Source: Peptostreptococcus sp.
GTDB lineage: Bacteria; Bacillota; Clostridia; Peptostreptococcales; Peptostreptococcaceae
NCBI GenBank assembly: GCA_020025095.1
Contig: JAHHSS010000076.1
Coordinates: 1 to 6,827, forward strand
Reading direction: 5' to 3'
Length of the DNA: 6,827 nt
A model generated the notes under the pieces. The model did not search any database. It saw nothing but the letters and a program-made list of their open reading frames with translations, and was not told the DNA's origin. Shown here piece by piece: positions 1 to 5,656 of this stretch (the first letter of the stretch is position 1; every line of letters starts with the position of its first letter). A program made the translations under genes and the position numbers.

Positions 1-200
1 CTTATAAATTATCTCATTTCTTAATTCTTCTATCACTATCCTTCTTGCTACTAAGCTCTCTCTTATAGAATAAAAAAAAGTTACTTATAAATAGAATATG
101 TAGATAAACAAAAATTTTGTTTTTTCCCAGCTATTTTTTATTTTCATCTACCTTTATTGAAGAATTTTTATTAGCAACAATAGCAAATATATTAAAACAC
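1..200. other. AT-rich end of window, no supportable gene
   Basis: This stretch lies downstream of the symporter terminator. No convincing gene is visible on either strand. On the minus strand an open frame runs off the left edge; its only usable start is a GTG at 34-36, and it would encode about 12 residues ending LRNEIIYK, which faintly recalls the first helix of GntR-type regulators. Its purine-rich upstream stretch is too close to the GTG to be a good ribosome site. A weak minus-strand promoter match (TTGTTT at 106-111, 16-nt spacer, TATAAG at 84-89) could serve such a gene. This is only a hint and needs sequence to the left. Confidence 0.3.
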
Positions 201-233
201 AAAAATATAGCACCAACAAATTGTTGGCGCTAT
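201..233 (-). terminator. Rho-independent terminator of the symporter gene
   Basis: A 12-bp inverted repeat (207-218 and 222-233) with one G-U wobble and a 3-nt loop is followed on the minus strand by an ATTTTT run (plus-strand A run 201-205). It begins about 60 nt past the stop codon of the symporter. The plus-strand side has no T run, so it should act in the minus direction only. Confidence 0.85.
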
Positions 234-292
234 TTAAAAAGTAAATTATTATCAGTTATTTTTTATTTTATTATGATTAATTATTTTTCAAT

Positions 293-1516
293 TTATATTT
301 CTTCAGTTTTATCTTCTTCAACTTCACTTGTACCTGTGCCGTTGATTTTATCCATAACAACTGCAATTGCATTATCACCTGATATATTACATGCAGTACC
401 TAATGAATCCTGAGTTATATAAAGTGCTATCATCAAGCTTCCTAGAGCACCATTTGAAGGTATTCCTACCATTGGTAAGAATGGAAGTGCTGACATTATA
501 GCACCACCTGGAGCTCCTGGAGCTGCAACCATGGCAATACCTAACATTGCTATAAATGGTAGTATAACATTTACGCCATGAGGCATATTCTGCATCATTA
601 ATACCGCAACTGTACAACTAGTTATAGAAATCATACTTCCTGATAAGTGAATTGTAGCACATAGAGGTACAACAAATTCTCTTATTGTCTTACTTACCCC
701 ATTCTTCTTAGCACATTCAACATTTACAGGGATTGTAGCTGCTGATGACTGAGTACCAACTGCTGTTAACCATCCAGGAACCTGATTCTTTATCATCTTG
801 AATGGATTCTTTCCTGAAATAGCACCTGCTACTGAGAACTGAATTAGTATATAAATAAAATGTAATGGTATAATTACGCAATAAACTTTCCAGAATATAC
901 CTAATATCTGTGCAACAGTTCCAGTATATGCTATATTGGCAAAAGTACCTGCTATATAAAGTGGTAATAAAGGTACTATTATAGATTCTAGTGTTTTTGT
1001 TACTATATCTTGGAATCCCATAAAGCAATCATAAAGAGCCTCACCCTTACCTTGAGCTCTAAGACCTGATATACCTATACCCATCATAAATGCAAATATA
1101 ATAGCCGCTGTAACATCCACCATAGGCTCTAGTGGAATTGAAAATATTGGCTCTAAAGCTCCGTGTTCAGGATTAGCAACATTTGCTACTGCCTGTGGAG
1201 TAATAAATGTTGGGAATATTAAACTTGCTGCTAAAAAAGCAAGTAATCCCGCTACTATTGTTGAACCATATGATATTCCCGCTGTAATTCCTAAAAGCTT
1301 TCCTGCTCCTGAAGCTAAGTCTGCTATACCAGCTGTAACAAATCCAATGATTATAAATGGTATAACGAACTTAAGGAATGACGAGAATAAACCTGCTACA
1401 GTAACTAATACCTGAGTCACTATAGTCGGAGCATACTTACCTATCACAATACCAACTAAGATACCGATGATAAGCTTAGGTACAAGACCTAATTTTTTCT
1501 TTTTCTTTTCTGTCAT
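293..1516 (-). CDS. dicarboxylate/amino acid:cation symporter (SDF/DAACS family)
   Basis: This 407-residue membrane protein has a lysine-rich cytoplasmic N-terminus (KKKKK at 4-8), many hydrophobic segments and an acidic C-terminal tail. It carries the re-entrant hairpin 1 serine motif SSAATIPV (257-264), a TM7 motif HLSGS (290-294) where the family has NMDGT or NMAGA, a glycine/proline-rich hairpin 2 region APGAPGGA (332-339), and the TM8 motif QDSLGTACNISGD (369-381). Aligned by eye to GltPh, the sodium ligands N401 and D405 and the amino-group ligand D394 are kept (N377, D381, D370), but R397, which binds acidic side chains, is G373. The HP1 and TM7 motifs are closest to SstT, the serine/threonine transporter. 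I therefore infer Na+-driven uptake of a neutral amino acid or similar solute; the substrate is not certain. The start is set by AGGAGG at 1527-1532, 10 nt before the ATG. It has its own promoter and terminator, so it is probably monocistronic. Confidence 0.9.
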   Translation of the reverse strand: MTEKKKKKLGLVPKLIIGILVGIVIGKYAPTIVTQVLVTVAGLFSSFLKFVIPFIIIGFVTAGIADLASGAGKLLGITAGISYGSTIVAGLLAFLAASLIFPTFITPQAVANVANPEHGALEPIFSIPLEPMVDVTAAIIFAFMMGIGISGLRAQGKGEALYDCFMGFQDIVTKTLESIIVPLLPLYIAGTFANIAYTGTVAQILGIFWKVYCVIIPLHFIYILIQFSVAGAISGKNPFKMIKNQVPGWLTAVGTQSSAATIPVNVECAKKNGVSKTIREFVVPLCATIHLSGSMISITSCTVAVLMMQNMPHGVNVILPFIAMLGIAMVAAPGAPGGAIMSALPFLPMVGIPSNGALGSLMIALYITQDSLGTACNISGDNAIAVVMDKINGTGTSEVEEDKTEEI

Positions 1517-1590
1517 CTTGTTAGTTCCTCCTAAAATTATTTTTTATAACATCTTAAACAAAATTGTCCTCTATTTTGAGTACATTTAAT

Positions 1591-1619
1591 ATGATATTGC
1601 AAAATGCCAAGTTAGTCAA
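1591..1619 (-). promoter_or_regulatory. SigA-type promoter of the symporter gene
   Basis: On the minus strand TTGACT (1614-1619) is followed by a 17-nt spacer and TATCAT (1591-1596). The predicted start near 1584 leaves a leader of about 67 nt that includes the AGGAGG ribosome site. It lies downstream of the PTS operon terminator, so the symporter can be transcribed independently. Confidence 0.65.
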
Positions 1620-1634
1620 GCTTAAATTAAGCTT
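1618..1634. repeat. Perfect 17-nt palindrome overlapping the symporter -35, candidate operator
   Basis: The sequence AAGCTTAAATTAAGCTT is an exact inverted repeat of two 8-nt arms around one central base. Its low-coordinate end overlaps the -35 hexamer (1614-1619), a position where a bound dimer could block or assist RNA polymerase. A further copy of one arm, AAGCTTAA, occurs upstream at 1740-1747. The binding protein is unknown; operator function is inferred from symmetry and position. Confidence 0.5.
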
Positions 1635-1866
1635 TTCCAAGTTCTGATTTAACTTTAATTAAGAATACGTTTTTTTAACCCTTTTATCGTTTATATTTAA
1701 AGTTTTTATTCATTAATTCTTCTTTATATTTTTTAAAATAAGCTTAATTTTTAATATTTTTTTGTGTCAGAATTTTATTAAAATAAAGGATTGTTGAATA
1801 AAAATAATCATTTTTCTTTCTAAAATAAATTTCATAATTATTTTGATAATTATTTTCAAAGATACT
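1635..1866. other. AT-rich spacer upstream of the symporter
   Basis: I see no gene, RNA or strong terminator here. It holds an isolated AAGCTTAA arm at 1740-1747 and a tandem 12-nt repeat at 1834-1857. The rest is T- and A-rich sequence with stops in every frame. It may serve as an upstream control region for the symporter. Confidence 0.5.
1834..1857. repeat. Tandem 12-nt AT-rich repeat
   Basis: Two adjacent 12-mers, ATAATTATTTTG and ATAATTATTTTC, differ only at the last base. Each contains the 8-nt palindrome ATAATTAT. They sit just past the PTS operon terminator. They could be a regulator-binding repeat or chance in AT-rich sequence. Confidence 0.4.
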
Positions 1867-1890
1867 AAAAAAGCATCGATTGTCTGTCAA
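1862..1890 (-). promoter_or_regulatory. Possible promoter embedded in the PTS terminator
   Basis: On the minus strand a consensus TTGACA (1885-1890) lies in the terminator loop and is followed, after 17 nt that include the terminator's right arm and U tract, by TAGTAT (1862-1867). Spacing is ideal, but the -10 matches at only four of six positions. If real it would give the symporter a second transcript with a leader of about 340 nt. Confidence 0.25.
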
Positions 1891-1911
1891 ATAATTACCA
1901 ATATCGATGCT
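1867..1911 (-). terminator. Rho-independent terminator of the PTS operon
   Basis: A perfect 9-bp inverted repeat, AGCATCGAT (1872-1880) and ATCGATGCT (1903-1911), has a 22-nt loop and is followed on the minus strand by a six-T run (1867-1872). Two more pairs can form inside after a 2-nt bulge. It starts about 30 nt past the DUF956 stop and marks the end of the operon. Confidence 0.85.
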
Positions 1912-1942
1912 GAATTCCAAATATTTTTTTCTTTGTTTTTAT

Positions 1943-2323
1943 CTATTTTTTTCTTTTAGACTTGAACAGAGAAATTAATCCTCTTTTTATTACTTTTAAA
2001 AAAGTGTCTGATTTTACCATTCTTTCGGATGGAATATACTCTCTGACTACTCTTAGTAATTTTTTGTTATTTCTCGATGAAAATGTATATTTCCCATTTC
2101 TTTTCGTGAATATTACAAATCTACTAATATGTTTTTTGCCAATAACTGAAGCCGCTATATAATCTACTTCATTCCATGGAATCTGTATATAATCATCTAC
2201 ATTTCTATCATTATAATATTCAAAAGCATTATCTCCTACCATTATTTTTCCATAGCTTGTAAATCCTAAGTATGAAGTTGCCGGTATTACCAAATCTATT
2301 TTCTTATTCAAAGACTGTACCAT
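1943..2323 (-). CDS. manO: DUF956 family protein, ManO-type PTS accessory protein
   Basis: This 126-residue protein has no signal peptide or membrane segment, so it should be cytoplasmic. Its landmarks match ManO/DUF956 proteins encoded with mannose PTS operons in Gram-positive bacteria: MVQSLNKK at the start, TSYLGFTSYGKIMVGDNAFEYYND near residues 17-40, IPWNEVDY near 48-55, and a strongly basic C-terminal tail (FKSKRKK). The family is thought to modulate the mannose PTS by contact with its membrane domains, but its biochemical role is not well defined; I infer the same here from position as the last gene of the operon. The start is fixed by AGGAGG at 2329-2334, 5 nt before the ATG. A hairpin in the 72-nt gap after IID may lower its expression relative to the transporter. 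Confidence 0.9.
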   Translation of the reverse strand: MVQSLNKKIDLVIPATSYLGFTSYGKIMVGDNAFEYYNDRNVDDYIQIPWNEVDYIAASVIGKKHISRFVIFTKRNGKYTFSSRNNKKLLRVVREYIPSERMVKSDTFLKVIKRGLISLFKSKRKK

Positions 2324-2349
2324 TACTTCCTCCTTTATGAAATATAGAC

Positions 2350-2374
2350 AAAAGCTCGGAAAATCCGAGCCTTT
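2350..2374 (-). terminator. Intercistronic hairpin between IID and DUF956 (leaky terminator or processing site)
   Basis: GCTCGGA (2354-2360) and TCCGAGC (2364-2370) form a perfect 7-bp GC-rich stem with a 3-nt loop. Flanking AAAG and TTTT on the minus strand extend it to 11 bp with one G-U pair, and only four Ts follow the core stem. It begins 22 nt after the IID stop and ends 15 nt before the DUF956 ribosome site. The short U run suggests partial termination or stabilisation of the upstream mRNA 3' end. Confidence 0.6.
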
Positions 2375-2395
2375 GAAAATTTCTATACTTTATAA

Positions 2396-3313
2396 TTACA
2401 TTATTCCACCTAATCTAGCAAGTATACCTACAACAAATAACGCTAGTATTATTACTATAGGTGATACTTTCTTCTTCAATAACCAGCAGCATAGTAATGT
2501 TAATAATACGGCTGCTAGACCTGGAATCAACATATCAAGGTTCTGCTGTAAAGTAGTTACTTTATCAACATTTAGTGCATTAGGTCCTAGAGCACTGTAT
2601 TGTTCTAAAGCTTTCTTTATTCCTTCAGCTCCTGCTGGAAGATTTGCCCAGTCTATATATGCACCGTCTTGCTGTGGTACGCTAGATACTATAGATGTAA
2701 AGCTAATACTTACCCAACGCTTAACAAGAGCACCGATTATGAACATACCAAGGATTGAAGCTCCCTGAGTTATCTTTCCTAATAATCCTCCTGATAAGTC
2801 CTGAGTTATCTTAGTACCAACATTGTATCCGAATTCCTGTGTATACCACATAAATCCAAAACGCATAATATTCCATACTACGAAGAATAGTAGTGGTCCT
2901 GCTATACTTCCTGTTAGTGCTAAAGATGCACCTAAAGCTCCAAGTATAGGTCTTGCTGTGAACCAGAATACTGGATCCCCTACACCAGCTAAAGGTCCCA
3001 TCATACCTACCTTTACACCCTGTATTGCTGCATCATCCACAGGTACTCCATTTGCACGATCTTCTTCAAGTGCTAATGTAACCCCCATTACTGGAGATGA
3101 TACATATGGATGTGTGTTGTAAAATTCAAGATGACGCTGTAGTGCTGCTACTTGATCTTCTTTTTTAGGATACAATTTCTTTATAGCTGGAATGATTGAG
3201 AATGCCCAACCACCATTTTGCATACGTTCATAGTTCCAAGATCCTTGAAGATACTGATGACGTAAAGCTATAGAAAAACGTTCCTTTTTCGTTAAAGTTA
3301 ATTTCTTTTCCAT
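2396..3313 (-). CDS. manZ: PTS mannose family transporter subunit IID
   Basis: This 305-residue IID subunit forms the membrane transport unit with IIC. The sequence shows the family motifs GSWNYERMQNGGWAF (about 24-38), HPYVSSPVMGVTLALEE (68-84) and GVKVGMMGPLAGVGDPVFW (99-117), hydrophobic segments after that, and a C-terminal helix pair ending in VVGILARLGGIM. Between about 211 and 256 it has an extra segment (QQDGAYIDWANLPAGAEG and following) typical of the Lactococcus/Listeria group of mannose PTS and absent from E. coli ManZ; in that group this region is linked to class IIa bacteriocin sensitivity. An in-frame TTG six codons upstream can be rejected because it sits next to the Shine-Dalgarno: AGGAGG at 3323-3328 is 9 nt from the chosen ATG. 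It follows IIC after 21 nt. Confidence 0.95.
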   Translation of the reverse strand: MEKKLTLTKKERFSIALRHQYLQGSWNYERMQNGGWAFSIIPAIKKLYPKKEDQVAALQRHLEFYNTHPYVSSPVMGVTLALEEDRANGVPVDDAAIQGVKVGMMGPLAGVGDPVFWFTARPILGALGASLALTGSIAGPLLFFVVWNIMRFGFMWYTQEFGYNVGTKITQDLSGGLLGKITQGASILGMFIIGALVKRWVSISFTSIVSSVPQQDGAYIDWANLPAGAEGIKKALEQYSALGPNALNVDKVTTLQQNLDMLIPGLAAVLLTLLCCWLLKKKVSPIVIILALFVVGILARLGGIM

Positions 3314-3334
3314 CTTTTCATTCCTCCTCAAGGT

Positions 3335-4147
3335 TTAATAATCATTTAATATATCGCCTAATGGGTCTCCAGAACCAGGTCCTCCTCCTGAAGACTTTGA
3401 TGATTCCTTTAATCCAAGATATACTAAAGCTAAACTTACACCTATTGCACCAAGTGCGATTAGTGTTAACTGGTCTATAGCTGCTAATGCGAAACCTAGT
3501 ACAAAGAAAGGCCATACTTCCTTTGTTGCCATCATATTTATAACCATTGCGTAACCAACTGCGGCAACCATACCGCCACCTACTGCCATACCACCAGATA
3601 ACCATGCTGGCATTGCATTAAGTGCATTTGTTACTATTTCAGAAGGAACAAAGCAAAGTGCTGCAGCAGGTATTGCTATACGTATACCCTGTAAGCATAT
3701 TGCTAATATATGCCAAACTTCAATAGCCTTCATATTTCCTTTTTCTGCTGCTCTATCCATAAAGTGAACCATAGGTATTGCTATAGTACGACAAATCATT
3801 GTTAAGAATAGACCTGCTACTGAAAGTGGTATTGCAACTGCTATTGATGTATTTATAGCTGTAGTTACATTTGTATCACCACTCTTTAAACCAAGAACCA
3901 TTATAATTGCAGATGCTACTGAAGCAAGTGCTGCATCAGGTGCAACCGCTGCACCAACATTAGCCCAACCTAGTGCCATCATCTGAAGTGAACCACCAAG
4001 TATTATACCTTCTTTTAAGTGACCACTTACTAAACCAATTAGTGTACACGCTACTAGAGGCTGATGGAACTGGAACTGATCCAATACTCCTTCCATACCA
4101 GCTAGGAAGGCTACTAATATAATTAATACGATTGTAATTCCTGACAT
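3335..4147 (-). CDS. manY: PTS mannose family transporter subunit IIC
   Basis: This 270-residue polytopic membrane protein forms the sugar pathway together with IID. The hallmark segment GGSLQMMALGWANVGAAVAP (51-70) followed by DAALASVASAI matches Lactococcus/Listeria ManC/MptC almost exactly, and this part of IIC is implicated in class IIa bacteriocin recognition. Other landmarks are a first helix starting at residue 3, FHQPLVACTLIGLVSGHLKEG (27-47), and VWPFFVLGFALAAI (211-224). It ends in a hydrophilic glycine-rich tail (SGGGPGSGDPLG, about 253-264), cytoplasmic by inference. The ribosome site AGGAGG is at 4156-4161, on the IIAB stop codon, and the gap is only 12 nt, so the two genes are probably translationally coupled. 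Confidence 0.95.
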   Translation of the reverse strand: MSGITIVLIILVAFLAGMEGVLDQFQFHQPLVACTLIGLVSGHLKEGIILGGSLQMMALGWANVGAAVAPDAALASVASAIIMVLGLKSGDTNVTTAINTSIAVAIPLSVAGLFLTMICRTIAIPMVHFMDRAAEKGNMKAIEVWHILAICLQGIRIAIPAAALCFVPSEIVTNALNAMPAWLSGGMAVGGGMVAAVGYAMVINMMATKEVWPFFVLGFALAAIDQLTLIALGAIGVSLALVYLGLKESSKSSGGGPGSGDPLGDILNDY

Positions 4148-4159
4148 ATTAATTTCCTC

Positions 4160-5152
4160 CTACATATTTAATTCGGCTTTCGCCCTCTTCAAGATATTTG
4201 CAAAGTTTTCAGGTGAATCAGATGGTACCTTACGAACATCTATTTTTACACCTAAAGCAAGCAACTTTTCAAATGTTTCAACGTCTTCTTTATCCATTGA
4301 TACTGCCTTAGTAAGCGCCACTTTACCCTTTGAGTGAGCCATTGAGCCTAGATTTAAAGTATCGATACTTACACCCATTTCAATAGCTTGCAAAGCGTCT
4401 TGTGGTGTTTCAAATAATAATAATGCCTTTGTGTTACCAAAACGTGTATCTTTGTCTACTTGTGCCATCTTTGATACTGGCACAACGTTTGCTTTTACAC
4501 CTGGAGGTGCTGCTTGCTCAATCATATTCTTTCTTAATTCATCCTTGGCAACTCTGTCAGAAACAGCTATTATACGATTAGGCCCAACTGACTTTGTCCA
4601 AGCTGTGGCTACCTGACCATGTAATAAACGAGTATCTATACGCGCCAAAACATATTTAATTTTTCCATCACCTATTACAGTACCTTCAGGAATAGCTCCC
4701 TTGAAACTAGTCTGTGTACTTTCTTTTACTTCAGCCTGTGCTTTTTTAGGATCCAGACTTTCAGGTTTTACCTTTACCCCTTCTCTACCTGGCTCTAAAA
4801 CATACGCTGCAATCTCTTGTGCAGATTCCATAGTAAAGCGGGCACCATATGCTTCTATTAGCATTGGAAGGTTTAATCCTGTAACTATTGCCCATTTGTC
4901 TTCATGGCCATCAATCAGTGCATTAGCTTGATTAAATGGTGTTCCTGACCAAAGATCAACTAGAAATAATATTTCATCCTGACTGTCAAAAGAGTCAATT
5001 GCTGCCTGCATCTTTGCTCTTAAATCATCAGGACTCTCACTTGGCATAAGCGTACAAGTGGCAACATTTTCCTGTTCACCAAAAATCATTTGTGCTGATT
5101 GAAAAATACCATTTGCGAAGTCGCCATGACTGGCAATGATAATTCCTACCAT
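4160..5152 (-). CDS. manX: PTS mannose family transporter subunit IIAB (fused IIA and IIB)
   Basis: This 330-residue cytoplasmic phosphocarrier relays phosphate from HPr to the sugar. The IIA domain (about 1-125) starts MVGIIIASHGDFANG, with H9 as the phosphorylated histidine by homology with E. coli ManX H10, and has LVDLWSGTPFN (64-74). A linker rich in Lys, Glu and Pro follows. The IIB domain (about 164-330) has ARIDTRLLHGQVATAW, with H178 as the second phosphorylation site. Both active histidines are intact. A GTG 15 codons upstream (5195-5197) was rejected because it has no Shine-Dalgarno and lies in a hairpin; the chosen ATG has AAAGGAAG at 5161-5168, 8 nt away, and begins exactly where the family begins. 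It is the first gene of the IIAB-IIC-IID-DUF956 operon. Substrate is mannose, glucose or related hexoses by family; not provable here. Confidence 0.95.
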   Translation of the reverse strand: MVGIIIASHGDFANGIFQSAQMIFGEQENVATCTLMPSESPDDLRAKMQAAIDSFDSQDEILFLVDLWSGTPFNQANALIDGHEDKWAIVTGLNLPMLIEAYGARFTMESAQEIAAYVLEPGREGVKVKPESLDPKKAQAEVKESTQTSFKGAIPEGTVIGDGKIKYVLARIDTRLLHGQVATAWTKSVGPNRIIAVSDRVAKDELRKNMIEQAAPPGVKANVVPVSKMAQVDKDTRFGNTKALLLFETPQDALQAIEMGVSIDTLNLGSMAHSKGKVALTKAVSMDKEDVETFEKLLALGVKIDVRKVPSDSPENFANILKRAKAELNM

Positions 5153-5187
5153 TTCTTTCACTTCCTTTCTATATACTTGCTTTTTTA

Positions 5188-5202
5188 CGAGATTCACTCT
5201 CG
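5188..5202 (-). promoter_or_regulatory. Small hairpin upstream of the IIAB ribosome site
   Basis: CGAGA and TCTCG form a 5-bp stem with a 5-nt loop, 20 nt before the ribosome site of IIAB. No T run follows on either strand, so it is not a terminator. It could influence translation initiation or mRNA stability. Confidence 0.35.
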
Positions 5203-5323
5203 AATATATAAAAACTTTTATATATTTGACAGACTCTTTATACCCTAAGTACTAATTTTTCAATCGATATTTAAAAATAAAAATTATATTTTATATAACG
5301 CCTTAGTAAAATACAATTAAAAT

Positions 5324-5355
5324 GCTGTTTATTAAATAATTAATCATAATACAGC
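5324..5355 (-). promoter_or_regulatory. Hairpin in the PTS operon leader
   Basis: GCTGT-A-TTAT (from 5355) pairs with ATAAACAGC (to 5324) as a 9-bp stem with one bulged A and a 13-nt AT-rich loop. ATTTTAATTGTATTTT follows on the minus strand, so it is weakly terminator-like. A 14-codon frame starting at 5347 overlaps it but lacks a ribosome site. Confidence 0.35.
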
Positions 5356-5390
5356 TTTGAATAAATATTAAAATCTATTGAATTTGATAT

Positions 5391-5418
5391 AAAAAGAGCA
5401 CAAAAACATTATTTGCTC
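5391..5418 (-). terminator. Weak attenuator-like hairpin early in the PTS leader
   Basis: GAGCA and TGCTC (5414-5418 and 5396-5400) form a short stem with a 13-nt loop, directly followed on the minus strand by TTTTT (5391-5395). It lies roughly 15-45 nt after the predicted start. The stem is too short to be a strong terminator alone but could act as a conditional attenuator. Confidence 0.35.
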
Positions 5419-5422
5419 AAAT
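5411..5422. repeat. 12-nt palindrome just downstream of the PTS promoter
   Basis: ATTTG-CT-CAAAT is an inverted repeat of two 5-nt arms with a 2-nt centre, about 12-23 nt after the predicted transcription start. It overlaps the left arm of the attenuator-like hairpin. A repressor site here would block early elongation; this is inferred from position only. Confidence 0.3.
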
Positions 5423-5440
5423 ATACAAAGAATTTTTATC

Positions 5441-5470
5441 AGTATAACACCCTTGTTAGCATTTTGTCAA
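5441..5470 (-). promoter_or_regulatory. Strong SigA-type promoter of the PTS operon
   Basis: On the minus strand a perfect TTGACA (5465-5470) is followed by an 18-nt spacer and TATACT (5441-5446) with an extended -10 TG element (TGTTATACT). The predicted start is near 5434, giving an untranslated leader of about 280 nt before the IIAB ATG. I found no sigma-54 type GG/GC element upstream of the operon, although many mannose PTS operons use one. Confidence 0.75.
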
Positions 5471-5656
5471 TCGCTAAAAATAACTTAAATTATTGTCATA
5501 AAAAAGTCTTCACGTTGTAAAAAAATTTTTAAAGCCTATTTAAGAATAAGTTTTTATACTTCTAATATTTTATTGCTTAGCTTACATAATTATATATAAT
5601 AATTATTATTTAGTATTTATTTGCATAAGATCGAACACTTGTAAGCTTCTTTCTCA
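5471..5656 (-). other. AT-rich spacer after manA, no clear terminator
   Basis: No gene is visible. A 7-nt inverted repeat AGCTTAC (5579-5585) and GTAAGCT (5641-5647) has a 55-nt AT-rich loop with no U tract. A 6-bp stem (CTTATT with AATAGG, around 5535-5550) precedes an A run and then seven Ts, which is at best a weak terminator. Read-through from manA into the PTS operon is therefore possible. Confidence 0.4.

Noticed and set aside
1..36. Start of a GntR-like regulator on the minus strand
   Set aside because: Only about 12 codons are visible, the GTG has a poorly placed ribosome site, and the similarity is too short to call a gene.
3..65. Hydrophobic plus-strand C-terminus (ends LLLSSLL)
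   Set aside because: About 20 residues of Leu/Ser-rich frame arise easily from T-rich DNA; no other support.
117..413. 98-codon plus-strand open frame at the left end
   Set aside because: It overlaps the symporter's 3' end and the terminator hairpin, has no ribosome site, starts at a TTG, and reads as low-complexity AT-rich sequence.
1600..1612. Sigma-54-like TTGGCATTTTGCA on the minus strand
   Set aside because: The GG and GC are only 6 nt apart instead of 10, and a well-spaced SigA promoter covers the same bases.
2337..3122. Plus-strand open frames antisense to IID
   Set aside because: They mirror the well-supported IID gene, lack ribosome sites and resemble no protein family.
4431..4931. 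Plus-strand open frames antisense to IIAB
   Set aside because: They lie opposite conserved IIA and IIB codons and have no start signals.
5303..5347. 14-codon leader peptide (MINYLINSILIVFY) in the PTS leader
   Set aside because: No Shine-Dalgarno precedes it, and it contains no run of a regulatory amino acid.
5464..5478. cre-like TGTCAATCGCTAAAAA at the PTS promoter -35
   Set aside because: It has an extra base between TG and AA and lacks the 3' conserved C, so it does not fit the CcpA consensus.
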